NCBI RefSeq assembly: GCF_036226885.1
Contig: NZ_CP109027.1
Span: forward strand, 5,828,001-5,892,000
DNA length: 64,000 nucleotides
Origin: Streptomyces sp. NBC_00663
Lineage (GTDB): Bacteria > Actinomycetota > Actinomycetes > Streptomycetales > Streptomycetaceae
Direction: 5' to 3'
Shown: one piece after another, positions 43,505-52,091 of the stretch
Layout: every line of letters begins with the position of its first letter
Position numbering within the stretch: position 1 is the first letter of the stretch
Notes under the pieces: generated by a model
Seen by the model: the letters and a program-made list of their open reading frames with translations, nothing else
The model's database searches: none
What the model was told of the DNA's origin: nothing
Made by a program: the position numbers and the translations under genes

Positions 43505-44869
43505 ATGACAATTTCGACTGGGGTGCGCGAGGCACCGATCGTGGCCGCGAACCTGTTGCTGGGTTCGATGAACGACCTGCTCAGAGACCCGCTCGGCACC
43601 TATGAGCGGGCCCGCCGCGACCACGGCGACGTGGTGCGGTTCCGGGCCGGGCCGCCGGGGCTGCGGGCGGATGTCTACGCCGTCTTCTCGGCCGAGGGGG
43701 CCCAGCAGGTGCTGGCCGGCCAGGCGGCGAACTTCCGCAAGGACAACGTCTTCTACGAGGAACTGCGGCAGACCATCGGCAACGGGCTGCTCACCAGCCA
43801 GGACGACGTGTATCTGCGCCAACGCAGGCTGGTGCAGCCGCTGTTCACCCGGCGGCGGGTGGACGGATACGCGGGGCTGGTCGACGCGGAGGGGGCGGCT
43901 CTGGCCGCGGAGTGGCGGGGGCGTGGCACCGTCGAACTGGTCGGTGAGATGCACCGGTTCGCGTTGCGGATGGTCGGGCGGATCCTGTTCGGGACGGACA
44001 TGGAGAAGGCGTTCGACGTCGTCGAGCGAACCCTGCCGCCGCTCCAGGGGTACTCGCTCAAGCGCGGTCTCTCTCCCCTCAAGTCGCCGCGTGCCTGGCC
44101 CACGCCCGCGAATCGCGGCGCCGCCCGTCTTCAGGGCGAGCTGTTCGCGCTCTGCGACGAGATCATCGACAGCCGCCGGGGTGGTGCGGGGGCCTCGGAT
44201 GATCTCGCCGGCCTCCTTGTCCACGCCGGGAACGCGCAGGACGGCCGCCTCGACGCCGACGAACTCCGTGAGCAGGTGCTGATCTTCCTGGTTGCCGGCC
44301 ATGAGACGACTGCCACGGCACTTGCCTTCACCCTGCACCTCCTCGCCCGGCACCCTGAGGAACAGCGGCGCGTGCAGGAGGAGGTCGACCGGGTGCTGGG
44401 CGGCGCCGACCGGGTGCCGAGCGCGGCGGACGTGGCGGCGCTGCCCCGGCTCACCCGGGTCGTCAAGGAGGCGATGCGGCTGTATCCCTCGGCGCCGGTG
44501 ATCGGGCGGCGGTCTGTTGCCGACGCGGACATCGACGGCGTACGGATTCCGGCGGGGGCCGATGTGATCGTCAGCCCCTGGGTCACGCAGCGGCATCCCG
44601 CGTACTGGTCCGAGCCGGAGCGGTTCGACCCGGACCGTTTCACGCCCGAGGCGGAGGCTGAGCGGCCGCGGTACGCGTGGTTTCCCTTCGGGGGCGGGCC
44701 GCGCGCCTGTATCGGGCAGCACCTGTCGATGCTGGAGTCGGTGTTGGGGGTGGCGGTGCTGCTTCGGGATTATGCGTTCGAGGATGTGGAGGGGGAGGTG
44801 CCGGTGGGGGCTGGGGTGACGTTGATGGCCAAGGGGGCGGCGAGGGCGCGGATCAGTTCGCGGGGTTGA
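43505..44869 (+). CDS. Cytochrome P450
   Basis: A 454-residue monooxygenase. I-helix AGHETTA near residue 263, K-helix ExxR in KEAMRLYPSAPVIGR, PERF segment and heme-binding FGGGPRACIG with Cys402 are all intact. The overall pattern (AGHETTA, FGGGPRACIG, about 450 residues) is closer to the class E/CYP4-like bacterial P450s than to the short CYP105 type. No ferredoxin is adjacent. ATG 43505 follows GGGAG. Divergent from the xyloside island, with no evident functional link. Its 3' end overlaps the convergent MFS gene by 17 bp. Substrate unknown. Confidence 0.93.
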   Translation: MTISTGVREAPIVAANLLLGSMNDLLRDPLGTYERARRDHGDVVRFRAGPPGLRADVYAVFSAEGAQQVLAGQAANFRKDNVFYEELRQTIGNGLLTSQDDVYLRQRRLVQPLFTRRRVDGYAGLVDAEGAALAAEWRGRGTVELVGEMHRFALRMVGRILFGTDMEKAFDVVERTLPPLQGYSLKRGLSPLKSPRAWPTPANRGAARLQGELFALCDEIIDSRRGGAGASDDLAGLLVHAGNAQDGRLDADELREQVLIFLVAGHETTATALAFTLHLLARHPEEQRRVQEEVDRVLGGADRVPSAADVAALPRLTRVVKEAMRLYPSAPVIGRRSVADADIDGVRIPAGADVIVSPWVTQRHPAYWSEPERFDPDRFTPEAEAERPRYAWFPFGGGPRACIGQHLSMLESVLGVAVLLRDYAFEDVEGEVPVGAGVTLMAKGAARARISSRG

Positions 44870-46196
44870 TGGTCGCTTTTCGTGTGCGGTGCCGTGGGGG
44901 CTGGTCGCGCAGTTCCCCGCGCCCCTTCGGGGGCGTTGCTGCGAGCGTGATGAGCAAGGCCACGCCTGCCGCTGCGAACGGCACGCTGTAGCCCGCCGTC
45001 GGTGACAGGTGCTCGGCTGCCCAGCCTCCCACCGCGCTGCCCCCTGCTATGCCGCCCAGCAGGCCCGTCACCGCCAGGGTCATGCCCTCGTTCAGGCGGC
45101 CGGCGGGAGTGCGTTCCTGGACCAGCGTCATCGTGGTGACCATGGTCGGAGCCGTTGCCATGCCCGCGATCAGCAGGGCGCCCGCGAGGAGGGGCAGGGA
45201 GCCCGTCGTGGCCGCCGCCAGGAGCGGCAGGGTCAGGAGTGCGGTCATCGCGGCCAGGCACCACGGGTGGCGGTCCTCGGCTCGGCCGCGCAGCGTGAGC
45301 GCGCCGTAGACCAAGCCCGCGACACACGACCCCGCCGCCTGTAGGCCGAGGACGACACCGGCCGCCGAGGCGTGGCCCCGGGCGTCCGTGAACGCGATCG
45401 TGACGACCTCCATGGAGCCGAACACCGCGCCCATGGCCAGGCAGGCGAGCAGCAGTGGGGGCATGCCCGGGGCCCGCAGCGGTGCCTTCGCGGGGGTCTG
45501 TCGCCTCACCGGCGGTTCCGTCGAGCGCTGGGCCGTGAACAGGAGCATCCCCGTCACCAGCAGTACGGCCCCGGCCAGCGTGCCCGCCTCCGGGAAGAGC
45601 GTCCCGCAGAGCAGGGCCGCGAGTACCGGGCCCAGCATGAAGCACAGCTCGTCGGCGGCCTGCTCGAAGGAGTTCGCGGTGTGCAGCGCCTTGTCGTCGC
45701 CCTTGAGGAGGTGGGCCCAGCGGGCCCGGGACATGCCGCCGATGTTGGGGGTCGTGGCGGTGGCGGCGTACGCGGCGAACAGGGTCCAGGCCGGGGCGTC
45801 GTGGCGCACACAGAGGAGGAGGGCGAGTGAGCCGAGGGTGGCGAGGAGCGTGGCCGGTACGGCGATACGGGCCTGGCCGTGGCGGTCGATGAGGCGTGCG
45901 GTGAAGGGGGCCAGTACGGCCGTCGCCGCGAGGCCCGTCGCGGTGACGGCGCCGGCGAGGGCGTACGAACCCCGTGTCCCGGCGATCATGACGACCGCGC
46001 TCACGCTGAACATACCCATCGGGAGCCGGGCCAGCAGGTTGCCCGCGGTGAAGGCGCGGGTGCCGGGGTGGGTGAAGAGGCGGCGGTAGGGGCCGGGTGT
46101 GCGGGGTGCGCGGGGCGGGCGTGGGGTGAAGTCGGCCATGACCAGCATGTCGCCGGTGGTGGTGAAGAGGGTGCGGCGGTGGGTCGGTTGCGGCAT
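44853..46196 (-). CDS. MFS transporter
   Basis: A 447-residue membrane protein with about twelve hydrophobic segments, of the drug/metabolite exporter type (FTARLIDRHGQARIAVPATLLATLG is the loop 2-3 motif). The last 27 residues (from TPPKGRGELRDQ) are hydrophilic and are encoded by a dispersed intergenic repeat plus the antisense end of the P450 gene, so the original stop was probably lost. A later start at residue 17 or 20 (MLVMADFTP) is possible. It is divergent from a LysR regulator. Confidence 0.88.
   Translation of the reverse strand: MPQPTHRRTLFTTTGDMLVMADFTPRPPRAPRTPGPYRRLFTHPGTRAFTAGNLLARLPMGMFSVSAVVMIAGTRGSYALAGAVTATGLAATAVLAPFTARLIDRHGQARIAVPATLLATLGSLALLLCVRHDAPAWTLFAAYAATATTPNIGGMSRARWAHLLKGDDKALHTANSFEQAADELCFMLGPVLAALLCGTLFPEAGTLAGAVLLVTGMLLFTAQRSTEPPVRRQTPAKAPLRAPGMPPLLLACLAMGAVFGSMEVVTIAFTDARGHASAAGVVLGLQAAGSCVAGLVYGALTLRGRAEDRHPWCLAAMTALLTLPLLAAATTGSLPLLAGALLIAGMATAPTMVTTMTLVQERTPAGRLNEGMTLAVTGLLGGIAGGSAVGGWAAEHLSPTAGYSVPFAAAGVALLITLAATPPKGRGELRDQPPRHRTRKATINPAN
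44881..44936. repeat. Streptomyces dispersed repeat inside the 3' end of the MFS gene
   Basis: Contains GGGGGCTGGTCGCGCAGTTC followed by CCCGCGCCCC, a sequence I recognise from many Streptomyces intergenic regions. It lies between the P450 stop and the conserved part of the MFS gene. Confidence 0.7.
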
Positions 46197-46248
46197 GGGT
46201 CAACCGTCGCCGGTGGGTGATCTCGGGGTCCAACACCTGCCGCGCGGC

Positions 46249-46273
46249 CATTGACGCACCTCTGTTGTCAATG
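46249..46273. promoter_or_regulatory. LysR-type binding site
   Basis: CATTGAC and GTCAATG form a perfect 7-bp inverted repeat spaced by 11 bp in the 101-bp gap between the divergent MFS and LysR genes. This fits the T-N11-A architecture of LysR-regulator sites. Confidence 0.75.
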
Positions 46274-46297
46274 ACGGTCGCGTTGTAGGTTCGCCGG

Positions 46298-47269
46298 ATG
46301 CCCGCCCCGACCCATCTCGATCCCCGTCTGCTGCGCGCTTTCCTCGCCGTCGCCGAGGAGTTGCACTTCACCCGCGCCGCCGCGCGGCTGTACGTCGCCC
46401 AGCAGGCGCTCAGCCGGGACGTACGGCGGCTGGAGCGGGAGCTGGGTGCCGAGCTGTTCGTGCGGACCACCCGGCAGGTCACGCTGACCGGTGACGGGGA
46501 GCGGCTGGTGCCGCACGCGCGGCGGGTGCTCGCCGCGCAGGACGAGCTGATCGCCGCCTTCGGACAGGCCCGGCCGCTGCTCGTCGACGTCAACTCGCCG
46601 GGGCTCGGCACCGGGCGCCGGGTGCTGCTGCGGGCCCGTGAGCTGGCCCCCGAGCAGGAGCTGATGGCCCGCTACGAGAGCGGGCTGACGGGCGCCGCCG
46701 TCGAGATCCTCGCCGGTCGCCTCGACGCCTCCTTCGGCCGGTTCGCGGGACTGGAGCCGGCGCTGCGGGCAGGGCTCGGCCATCAGCTCGTCCGGCTCGA
46801 ACCCATGGCGGTCGTGCTGCCCGAGGACCACCGGCTGGCGGCGCTGGACGCCGTGCCGCTGGCCGAGCTGGCCGGCGAGGAGGTGTACGCGGGGGCCGGG
46901 AATCCCCGTACGCCCGAGTGGACCGACCTCGCGCGACACCTGTTCGAGGGACGTGGGATCGAGGTCGCGTCACCCGCGCCGATGGCTGTCGGTCACGAGG
47001 AGTTCCAGCGGATCATGGCCAAGACACGGAACCCGATTCTCGCCGTGGTGGACTTTCCGGCCATGCCGTCGACCGTGCTGCGGCCCTTGATCGATCCGGT
47101 GCCGCTGTCGCCTGTGTCCTTGGTGTGGCGGAAGGGGCTGGTGCACCCCGGTTTCCACGCTCTTCGACGTGCTGCGGCCGAGCTGTCGGCGGCGGAGGGG
47201 TGGCTGAACCGGCCCGTCGAGAGTTGGTTTCCGGCCATCGACATGAAGATCGAAAATGTCCACAAGTGA
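46298..47269 (+). CDS. LysR-family transcriptional regulator
   Basis: A 323-residue regulator with N-terminal winged HTH (LLRAFLAVAEELHFTRAAARLYVAQQALSRDVRRLERELGAELF) and a C-terminal co-inducer-binding domain. Divergent from the MFS exporter, with a CATTGAC-N11-GTCAATG box between, so it probably controls that exporter and itself. Ligand unknown. Confidence 0.93.
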   Translation: MPAPTHLDPRLLRAFLAVAEELHFTRAAARLYVAQQALSRDVRRLERELGAELFVRTTRQVTLTGDGERLVPHARRVLAAQDELIAAFGQARPLLVDVNSPGLGTGRRVLLRARELAPEQELMARYESGLTGAAVEILAGRLDASFGRFAGLEPALRAGLGHQLVRLEPMAVVLPEDHRLAALDAVPLAELAGEEVYAGAGNPRTPEWTDLARHLFEGRGIEVASPAPMAVGHEEFQRIMAKTRNPILAVVDFPAMPSTVLRPLIDPVPLSPVSLVWRKGLVHPGFHALRRAAAELSAAEGWLNRPVESWFPAIDMKIENVHK

Positions 47270-47420
47270 CACACGGCAAACACGCCTGCCTCGTGTGCGC
47301 TACATTCTTGACCTGAGCACCATGTGATAAAGGGGGCGCTCGGACCGGGTGGGGGCCTGGTTCGGTCGACGGGTGCCCGGAGTCGTATGCGCACCCGGAA
47401 CCGTCCCGTGGGGGGATTTC

Positions 47421-48374
47421 GTGCGCGAAAACAAATGGCGAGAAGACGCCCAACCGGAATGGCCCGACGCGGCATCCGGGACGCGGGACTTCCCTGCCCC
47501 GAAGGACGGCACCCAGGCGTTCCCGGAGACGAGAGGAACCGAGGTCCCTGCCTCCGCGGACGCGACCGCGATACTGCCGAAGAACCCGCCCCATCCCCCG
47601 TCCGGGACCACGTCGAACGGCTCCGCCTTCCGTGACCCGTGGGACCCGAGCGGTGCCGTCGGCGGATCCGGTGGCAACACGCACGACCCGCACGAGGTGA
47701 CCGTCCAGCTGGACGCCGTGGCGTTGCGGGCCGATCACCGGCTCGTCGGGCAGGCCGGCGGCGGTGCCGAGGGTGAGGGCTCCGACGGGCCCGTGTTCGT
47801 CGACGAGTCGGGAAGACGGAGCCGGAGATTCCGGCGTATCGGGATCTTCGTCGGGATCGCCTGTGCGATCTACGCCGTCGTCATCGTGAGCACCCTGCTG
47901 TCCGGGAACTCCAACGCGCCCTGGCTGCCCGTGCCGGGCCAGGAGGGCAAGGAGGCCGGGCAGGTGGAGACCACGCCGCTGCCCGCCGACCCGGCCGCGC
48001 CGACCGACGACGCGGGTGTCTCACCCGGCGCCTCGCCGACCCTCAGCGACGGTGTGACCCCGTCCCCGGGCGTCAGCGCCACCGCGCCCGGTGCCTCCGC
48101 CACGGCCACCACCCCGGGCGCGTCCGCCGACCCGAAACCGACGGCGACCAAGACCGCGACCAGTCCGGTCACCAACCCCTCCGTCTCGGCGAAGCCCACC
48201 GACGAGCCCACCACCAGCTCGCCCAACCCGTCGGTCACGCCGCCGACCACCCCGCCCGGTCCGTCCGACACCCCGGCCGGCGGCAGCGCCGGCACCGGCA
48301 CGGACAACCTCGCCGACGGCGCGAACACCGCGTCCGGCCTCTCCACCGCACCACCCCTGGAGAACACCCTCTGA
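47421..48374 (+). CDS. matA: Single-pass membrane protein upstream of the polysaccharide synthase (MatA-like position)
   Basis: A 317-residue protein: about 120 disordered cytoplasmic residues, a basic stretch RRSRRFRRIG, one transmembrane helix (IFVGIACAIYAVVIVSTLL) and an about 150-residue Pro/Thr/Ser/Ala-rich external tail. GTG 47421 is used because GGGGGG lies 6 nt upstream; ATG-like upstream starts extend into a region without coding signal. Its stop overlaps the next ATG (TGATG), so it is translationally coupled to the deacetylase-glycosyltransferase gene. The position corresponds to matA in the mycelial aggregation locus of S. coelicolor as I recall it; the symbol is provisional. Confidence 0.7.
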   Translation: MRENKWREDAQPEWPDAASGTRDFPAPKDGTQAFPETRGTEVPASADATAILPKNPPHPPSGTTSNGSAFRDPWDPSGAVGGSGGNTHDPHEVTVQLDAVALRADHRLVGQAGGGAEGEGSDGPVFVDESGRRSRRFRRIGIFVGIACAIYAVVIVSTLLSGNSNAPWLPVPGQEGKEAGQVETTPLPADPAAPTDDAGVSPGASPTLSDGVTPSPGVSATAPGASATATTPGASADPKPTATKTATSPVTNPSVSAKPTDEPTTSSPNPSVTPPTTPPGPSDTPAGGSAGTGTDNLADGANTASGLSTAPPLENTL

Positions 48375-50566
48375 TGGCCTCCCGCTCAAGCCGTCCCGGG
48401 CCCGCGACCGGAGCCCGTGGCGGCTCCCGTCGCCGTCTGCCCCTGCGCCTGCTGCTGCCGCTGCTCGTCCTCGTCGCGATGACGGCGATGCTGATGCTGC
48501 GCGGCTACGTCCACAGCGAGATCCTCGCCGACTACCGGGTGGCCCCCGCCACCGCCAACGACAAGGTGCCGCAGGACATTCTCAAGGGCGGCCCGGTCAT
48601 CGACACCCGCAGCGGCCGCAGCACCACCATGACCGTGCCGGACGACAGCGTCGTCCTCACCTTCGACGACGGCCCGGACCCCACCTGGACCCCGAAGGTC
48701 CTCGACACCCTGAAGAAGAACCACGCGCACGCCGTCTTCTTCATCACCGGCACCATGGCCTCCCGCTACCCGGACCTCGTCCGGCGCATGGTCGACGAGG
48801 GCCATGAGATCGGGCTGCACACCTTCAACCACCCCGACCTGTCCTACCAGTCGAAGAAGCGCATCGACTGGGAGCTCTCCCAGAACCAGCTCGCGCTCGC
48901 GGGCTCGGTGGGCATCCGCAGCTCGCTGTTCCGGCCGCCGTACTCCTCCAAGGCCGCGAACATGGACAACAACTCCTGGCCGGTCACCGAGTACATCGGC
49001 AGCCGCGGCTACATCACCATCGTCAACGACACCGACAGCGAGGACTGGCGCAAGCCGGGCGTCGCCCAGATCGTCCGCAACTCCACGCCCAAGGCCGGCC
49101 ACGGCGGAGTCGTCCTGATGCACGACTCCGGCGGCGACCGCCACCAGACGGTCCAGGCGCTGGAGCAGCTCCTCCCGCAACTCGCGGAGAAGGGCTACAA
49201 GTTCCAGAACCTCACCGAGGCCCTGCACGCCCCGAGCGCGCACACCCCGGTCACCGGTCCGGAGCTGTGGAAGGGCAAGGCCTGGGTCTTCCTCGTCGAC
49301 GCCTCCGACCACATCACCGCCGTTCTGGTCGTCGGCCTCGCCGTCATCGGCTTCCTCGTCTTCGCCCGCTTCGGGCTGATGCTGCTGCTCTCCGGCCTCC
49401 ACGCCCGCCGCACCCGCCGCCCCGACTTCCGCTGGGGCCCGCTGCCGGTCACCGAACCGGTGTCGGTGCTGGTGCCCGCGTACAACGAGGCCAAGTGCAT
49501 CGAGAACACCGTGCGTTCACTGATGCGCAGCGAGCACCCCATCGAGGTCATCGTCATCGACGACGGGTCCTCCGACGGGACGGCCCGGCTCGTGGAAGGG
49601 CTCGCGCTGCCCAACGTACGCGTCATCAGACAGCTCAACGCGGGCAAGCCCGCCGCCCTCAACCGCGGACTGGCGAACGCCCGTCACGACCTGATCGTGA
49701 TGATGGACGGCGACACCGTCTTCGAACCGGCCACCGTCCGCGAACTCGTCCAGCCCTTCGCCGACCCGCGCGTCGGCGCGGTCGCCGGCAACGCCAAGGT
49801 CGGCAACAAGGACACCCTGATCGGCGCCTGGCAGCACATCGAGTACGTGATGGGCTTCAACCTGGACCGCCGGATGTACGACGTCCTGCAATGCATGCCG
49901 ACCATCCCCGGCGCCGTCGGCGCGTTCCGCCGCTCCGCCCTGGAACGGGTCGGCGGCATGAGCGACGACACCCTCGCCGAGGACACCGACATCACCATGG
50001 CGATGCACCGGGACGGCTGGCGGGTCGTCTACGCCGAGAAGGCCCGCGCCTGGACCGAGGCCCCGGAGTCCGTCCAGCAGCTGTGGTCCCAGCGCTACCG
50101 GTGGTCGTACGGCACCATGCAGGCGATCTGGAAGCACCGCAGGGCGCTGGTGGAACGCGGTCCCTCGGGTCGCTTCGGCCGCGTCGGGCTGCCGCTCGTC
50201 TCCCTCTTCATGGTCCTCGCGCCGCTGCTGGCCCCGCTGATCGACGTGTTCCTCGTCTACGGCCTGGTCTTCGGGCCCACGGACAAGACGATCCTCGCCT
50301 GGTTCGGCGTCCTCGCCATCCAACTGGTGTGCGCCACCTACGCGTTCATCCTGGACCGGGAGCGCCTGGCCCCGCTGGTCTCGCTGCCGTTGCAGCAGAT
50401 CCTCTACCGCCAGCTCATGTACGTCGTGCTGCTCCAGTCCTGGATCACGGCGCTCACCGGCGGCCGGCTGCGCTGGCAGAAGCTGCGCCGCAAGGGCGGC
50501 GTCTCCGCCCCGCCGACCGCGCCCGCCGGACGTCAGCAGGTCGTGGGCGGGAGGCCCGCCCGATGA
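48374..50566 (+). CDS. matB: Polysaccharide deacetylase fused to GT2 synthase (MatB-like, poly-GlcNAc synthesis)
   Basis: A 730-residue membrane enzyme. Order: N-terminal membrane helix (about 23-43); extracellular NodB deacetylase domain with TFDDGPD (Asp98, Asp99), metal ligands His149/His153 in HTFNHPD, and RPPY 187-190; membrane helix near 320; processive GT2 domain with VIDDGSSDGT, DGDTVFEP, AEDTDIT and QRYRW near residue 573; then C-terminal membrane helices. This layout suits synthesis, export and partial deacetylation of a poly-N-acetylglucosamine-like adhesive, as reported for MatB in Streptomyces. Coupled to genes on both sides. Confidence 0.88.
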   Translation: MASRSSRPGPATGARGGSRRRLPLRLLLPLLVLVAMTAMLMLRGYVHSEILADYRVAPATANDKVPQDILKGGPVIDTRSGRSTTMTVPDDSVVLTFDDGPDPTWTPKVLDTLKKNHAHAVFFITGTMASRYPDLVRRMVDEGHEIGLHTFNHPDLSYQSKKRIDWELSQNQLALAGSVGIRSSLFRPPYSSKAANMDNNSWPVTEYIGSRGYITIVNDTDSEDWRKPGVAQIVRNSTPKAGHGGVVLMHDSGGDRHQTVQALEQLLPQLAEKGYKFQNLTEALHAPSAHTPVTGPELWKGKAWVFLVDASDHITAVLVVGLAVIGFLVFARFGLMLLLSGLHARRTRRPDFRWGPLPVTEPVSVLVPAYNEAKCIENTVRSLMRSEHPIEVIVIDDGSSDGTARLVEGLALPNVRVIRQLNAGKPAALNRGLANARHDLIVMMDGDTVFEPATVRELVQPFADPRVGAVAGNAKVGNKDTLIGAWQHIEYVMGFNLDRRMYDVLQCMPTIPGAVGAFRRSALERVGGMSDDTLAEDTDITMAMHRDGWRVVYAEKARAWTEAPESVQQLWSQRYRWSYGTMQAIWKHRRALVERGPSGRFGRVGLPLVSLFMVLAPLLAPLIDVFLVYGLVFGPTDKTILAWFGVLAIQLVCATYAFILDRERLAPLVSLPLQQILYRQLMYVVLLQSWITALTGGRLRWQKLRRKGGVSAPPTAPAGRQQVVGGRPAR

Positions 50567-51834
50567 GCACGCCGTACTTTCCCCCTCCGTCTCAGAAAGT
50601 CGTGAACGTGACCGCACCCCTCGTGCCGCCGGGTGCGGCCGCCCCGGCCCCGCAGGTGGCCCTGCCCGAGCAGCAGACGAAGCCCAAGGGTCCTGTCCGC
50701 GACCGCTACTTCGACCTGCTGCGGGCCCTCGCCCTGTTCCGCGTGGTCCTCTACCACCTGACCGGCTGGGCGTGGCTGCCGCTGGTGTTCCCCTCCATGG
50801 GCGTGATGTTCGCCCTCGCCGGCAACCTCATGGCGCGCTCGCTGAAGCGCCCCGCCGCCCAGGTCATCAAGAGCCGCGTCCGCCGGCTGCTGCCGCCGCT
50901 GTGGGTGCTCGGGGTCGTGGGTGTCACCGGCATGGTCGTGCAGGGCTGGGGCCCCTCGGACGACGGCCACCCTGGCTGGTGGTGGCTCCATCTGACCTTC
51001 TGGGTCCTGCCGTTGAGCGACCCGCCGTACGCCGAGGGCCTGCCCGGCATCCACGGCTACCTCGCCGACAACTGGGCCGTGGACCTCGCCGGACCGCTCT
51101 GGTACATCCGCGCCTACCTCTGGTACGTCCTGCTGTCGCCGTTCCTGCTGAAGGCGCTGCGCGCCCTGCCGGTCGCCACGGTGTTCGCGCCGATCGCGCT
51201 GTCCGCCGCCTTCGAGTTCGGCTACATCACGCTTCCCGGCGAGCGGATCCCCTCCGCCCTCACCGACTTCAGCACCTTCGGCGCCTGCTGGATCCTCGGC
51301 ATGGCCCATCAGGAGGGCATTCTCAGGAAACTGCCCCGCTATGCCGTCCCGTCCGTCGCGCCCGCGATCGCCCTGCTCGGTCTCTGGTACGCAACCAAGC
51401 ACGACTTCTCCCAGGGCAACGACCTCGACAGCATGCCCTTCGCCCAGGCCCTGTGGTCCCTCGGCACGGTCATGATCCTGCTACACGTCAGCCCGTCCTG
51501 GTCCGAGTGGCCCAAGCGGCTGCGGCGCTTCGACCGGCCGATCACGCTCCTCAACTCCCGTGCCGTCACGATCTATCTGTGGCACAACACCTGCATCGTC
51601 GTCGCGATGACGATCTGGGACCGGCTGTGGGGCATCGACCTGATGTGGCAGCACTTCCCCTGGCTCCTGGAGAGCCCGTGGCCGGTGCTCGTCTTCACCT
51701 GGATCCTCATCGGCAGCTGCATCGTCTGGTTCGGCTGGGCGGAGGACCTCGCCGCCAAGCGCAAGCCGCAGCTGTGGCCGGACGGGTCGCAGGGGAATCG
51801 GACGCGCGCCAAGTCCGGTTCGCACCGCGCCTGA
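50563..51834 (+). CDS. Membrane acyltransferase (acyltransferase family 3)
   Basis: A 423-residue integral membrane O-acyltransferase-like protein with about ten hydrophobic segments. RYFDLLRALALFRVVLYHLTGWAW contains the family's conserved R and H, and TIYLWHNTCIVV a second conserved His. The ATG overlaps the stop of the synthase gene (ATGA), so it probably acylates the polymer made by that enzyme. A disordered Pro-rich N-terminus of about 45 residues precedes the first helix. Confidence 0.88.
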   Translation: MSTPYFPPPSQKVVNVTAPLVPPGAAAPAPQVALPEQQTKPKGPVRDRYFDLLRALALFRVVLYHLTGWAWLPLVFPSMGVMFALAGNLMARSLKRPAAQVIKSRVRRLLPPLWVLGVVGVTGMVVQGWGPSDDGHPGWWWLHLTFWVLPLSDPPYAEGLPGIHGYLADNWAVDLAGPLWYIRAYLWYVLLSPFLLKALRALPVATVFAPIALSAAFEFGYITLPGERIPSALTDFSTFGACWILGMAHQEGILRKLPRYAVPSVAPAIALLGLWYATKHDFSQGNDLDSMPFAQALWSLGTVMILLHVSPSWSEWPKRLRRFDRPITLLNSRAVTIYLWHNTCIVVAMTIWDRLWGIDLMWQHFPWLLESPWPVLVFTWILIGSCIVWFGWAEDLAAKRKPQLWPDGSQGNRTRAKSGSHRA

Positions 51835-51843
51835 TGACGCTCT

Positions 51844-51911
51844 CTCAATTGACGCTCAAATAAATCCTCAATTGAAGCTCAAGAATGCGGATCAGCCTCA
51901 ATTGATGCTCA
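51844..51911. promoter_or_regulatory. Three copies of CTCAATTGANGCTCA upstream of the first subtilase
   Basis: 15-bp copies at 51844-51858, 51867-51881 and 51897-51911 differ only at one position (C, A, T). Each contains the palindrome TCAATTGA and a direct GCTCA. They sit 180-250 bp before the subtilase ATG in the 257-bp gap after the acyltransferase gene. The same motif recurs upstream of the secreted protein at 55286-56050. Confidence 0.75.
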
Positions 51912-52091
51912 GAAGAACCGATTAGCTCTCGCTCGCGGCCATGACCCCGTGGAAGGATCATGCCTGCGCGGCCACGCCGAAGGGGAAAGGCGGAACCGTG
52001 TCCTGGTGCAACGCCAGGGTAATGCACGGTAATTCGCCCTTTCTTTATTCGGCTCGCATGCTCTGTCATGCCCGCGTGTTTTGAGAGTGAC

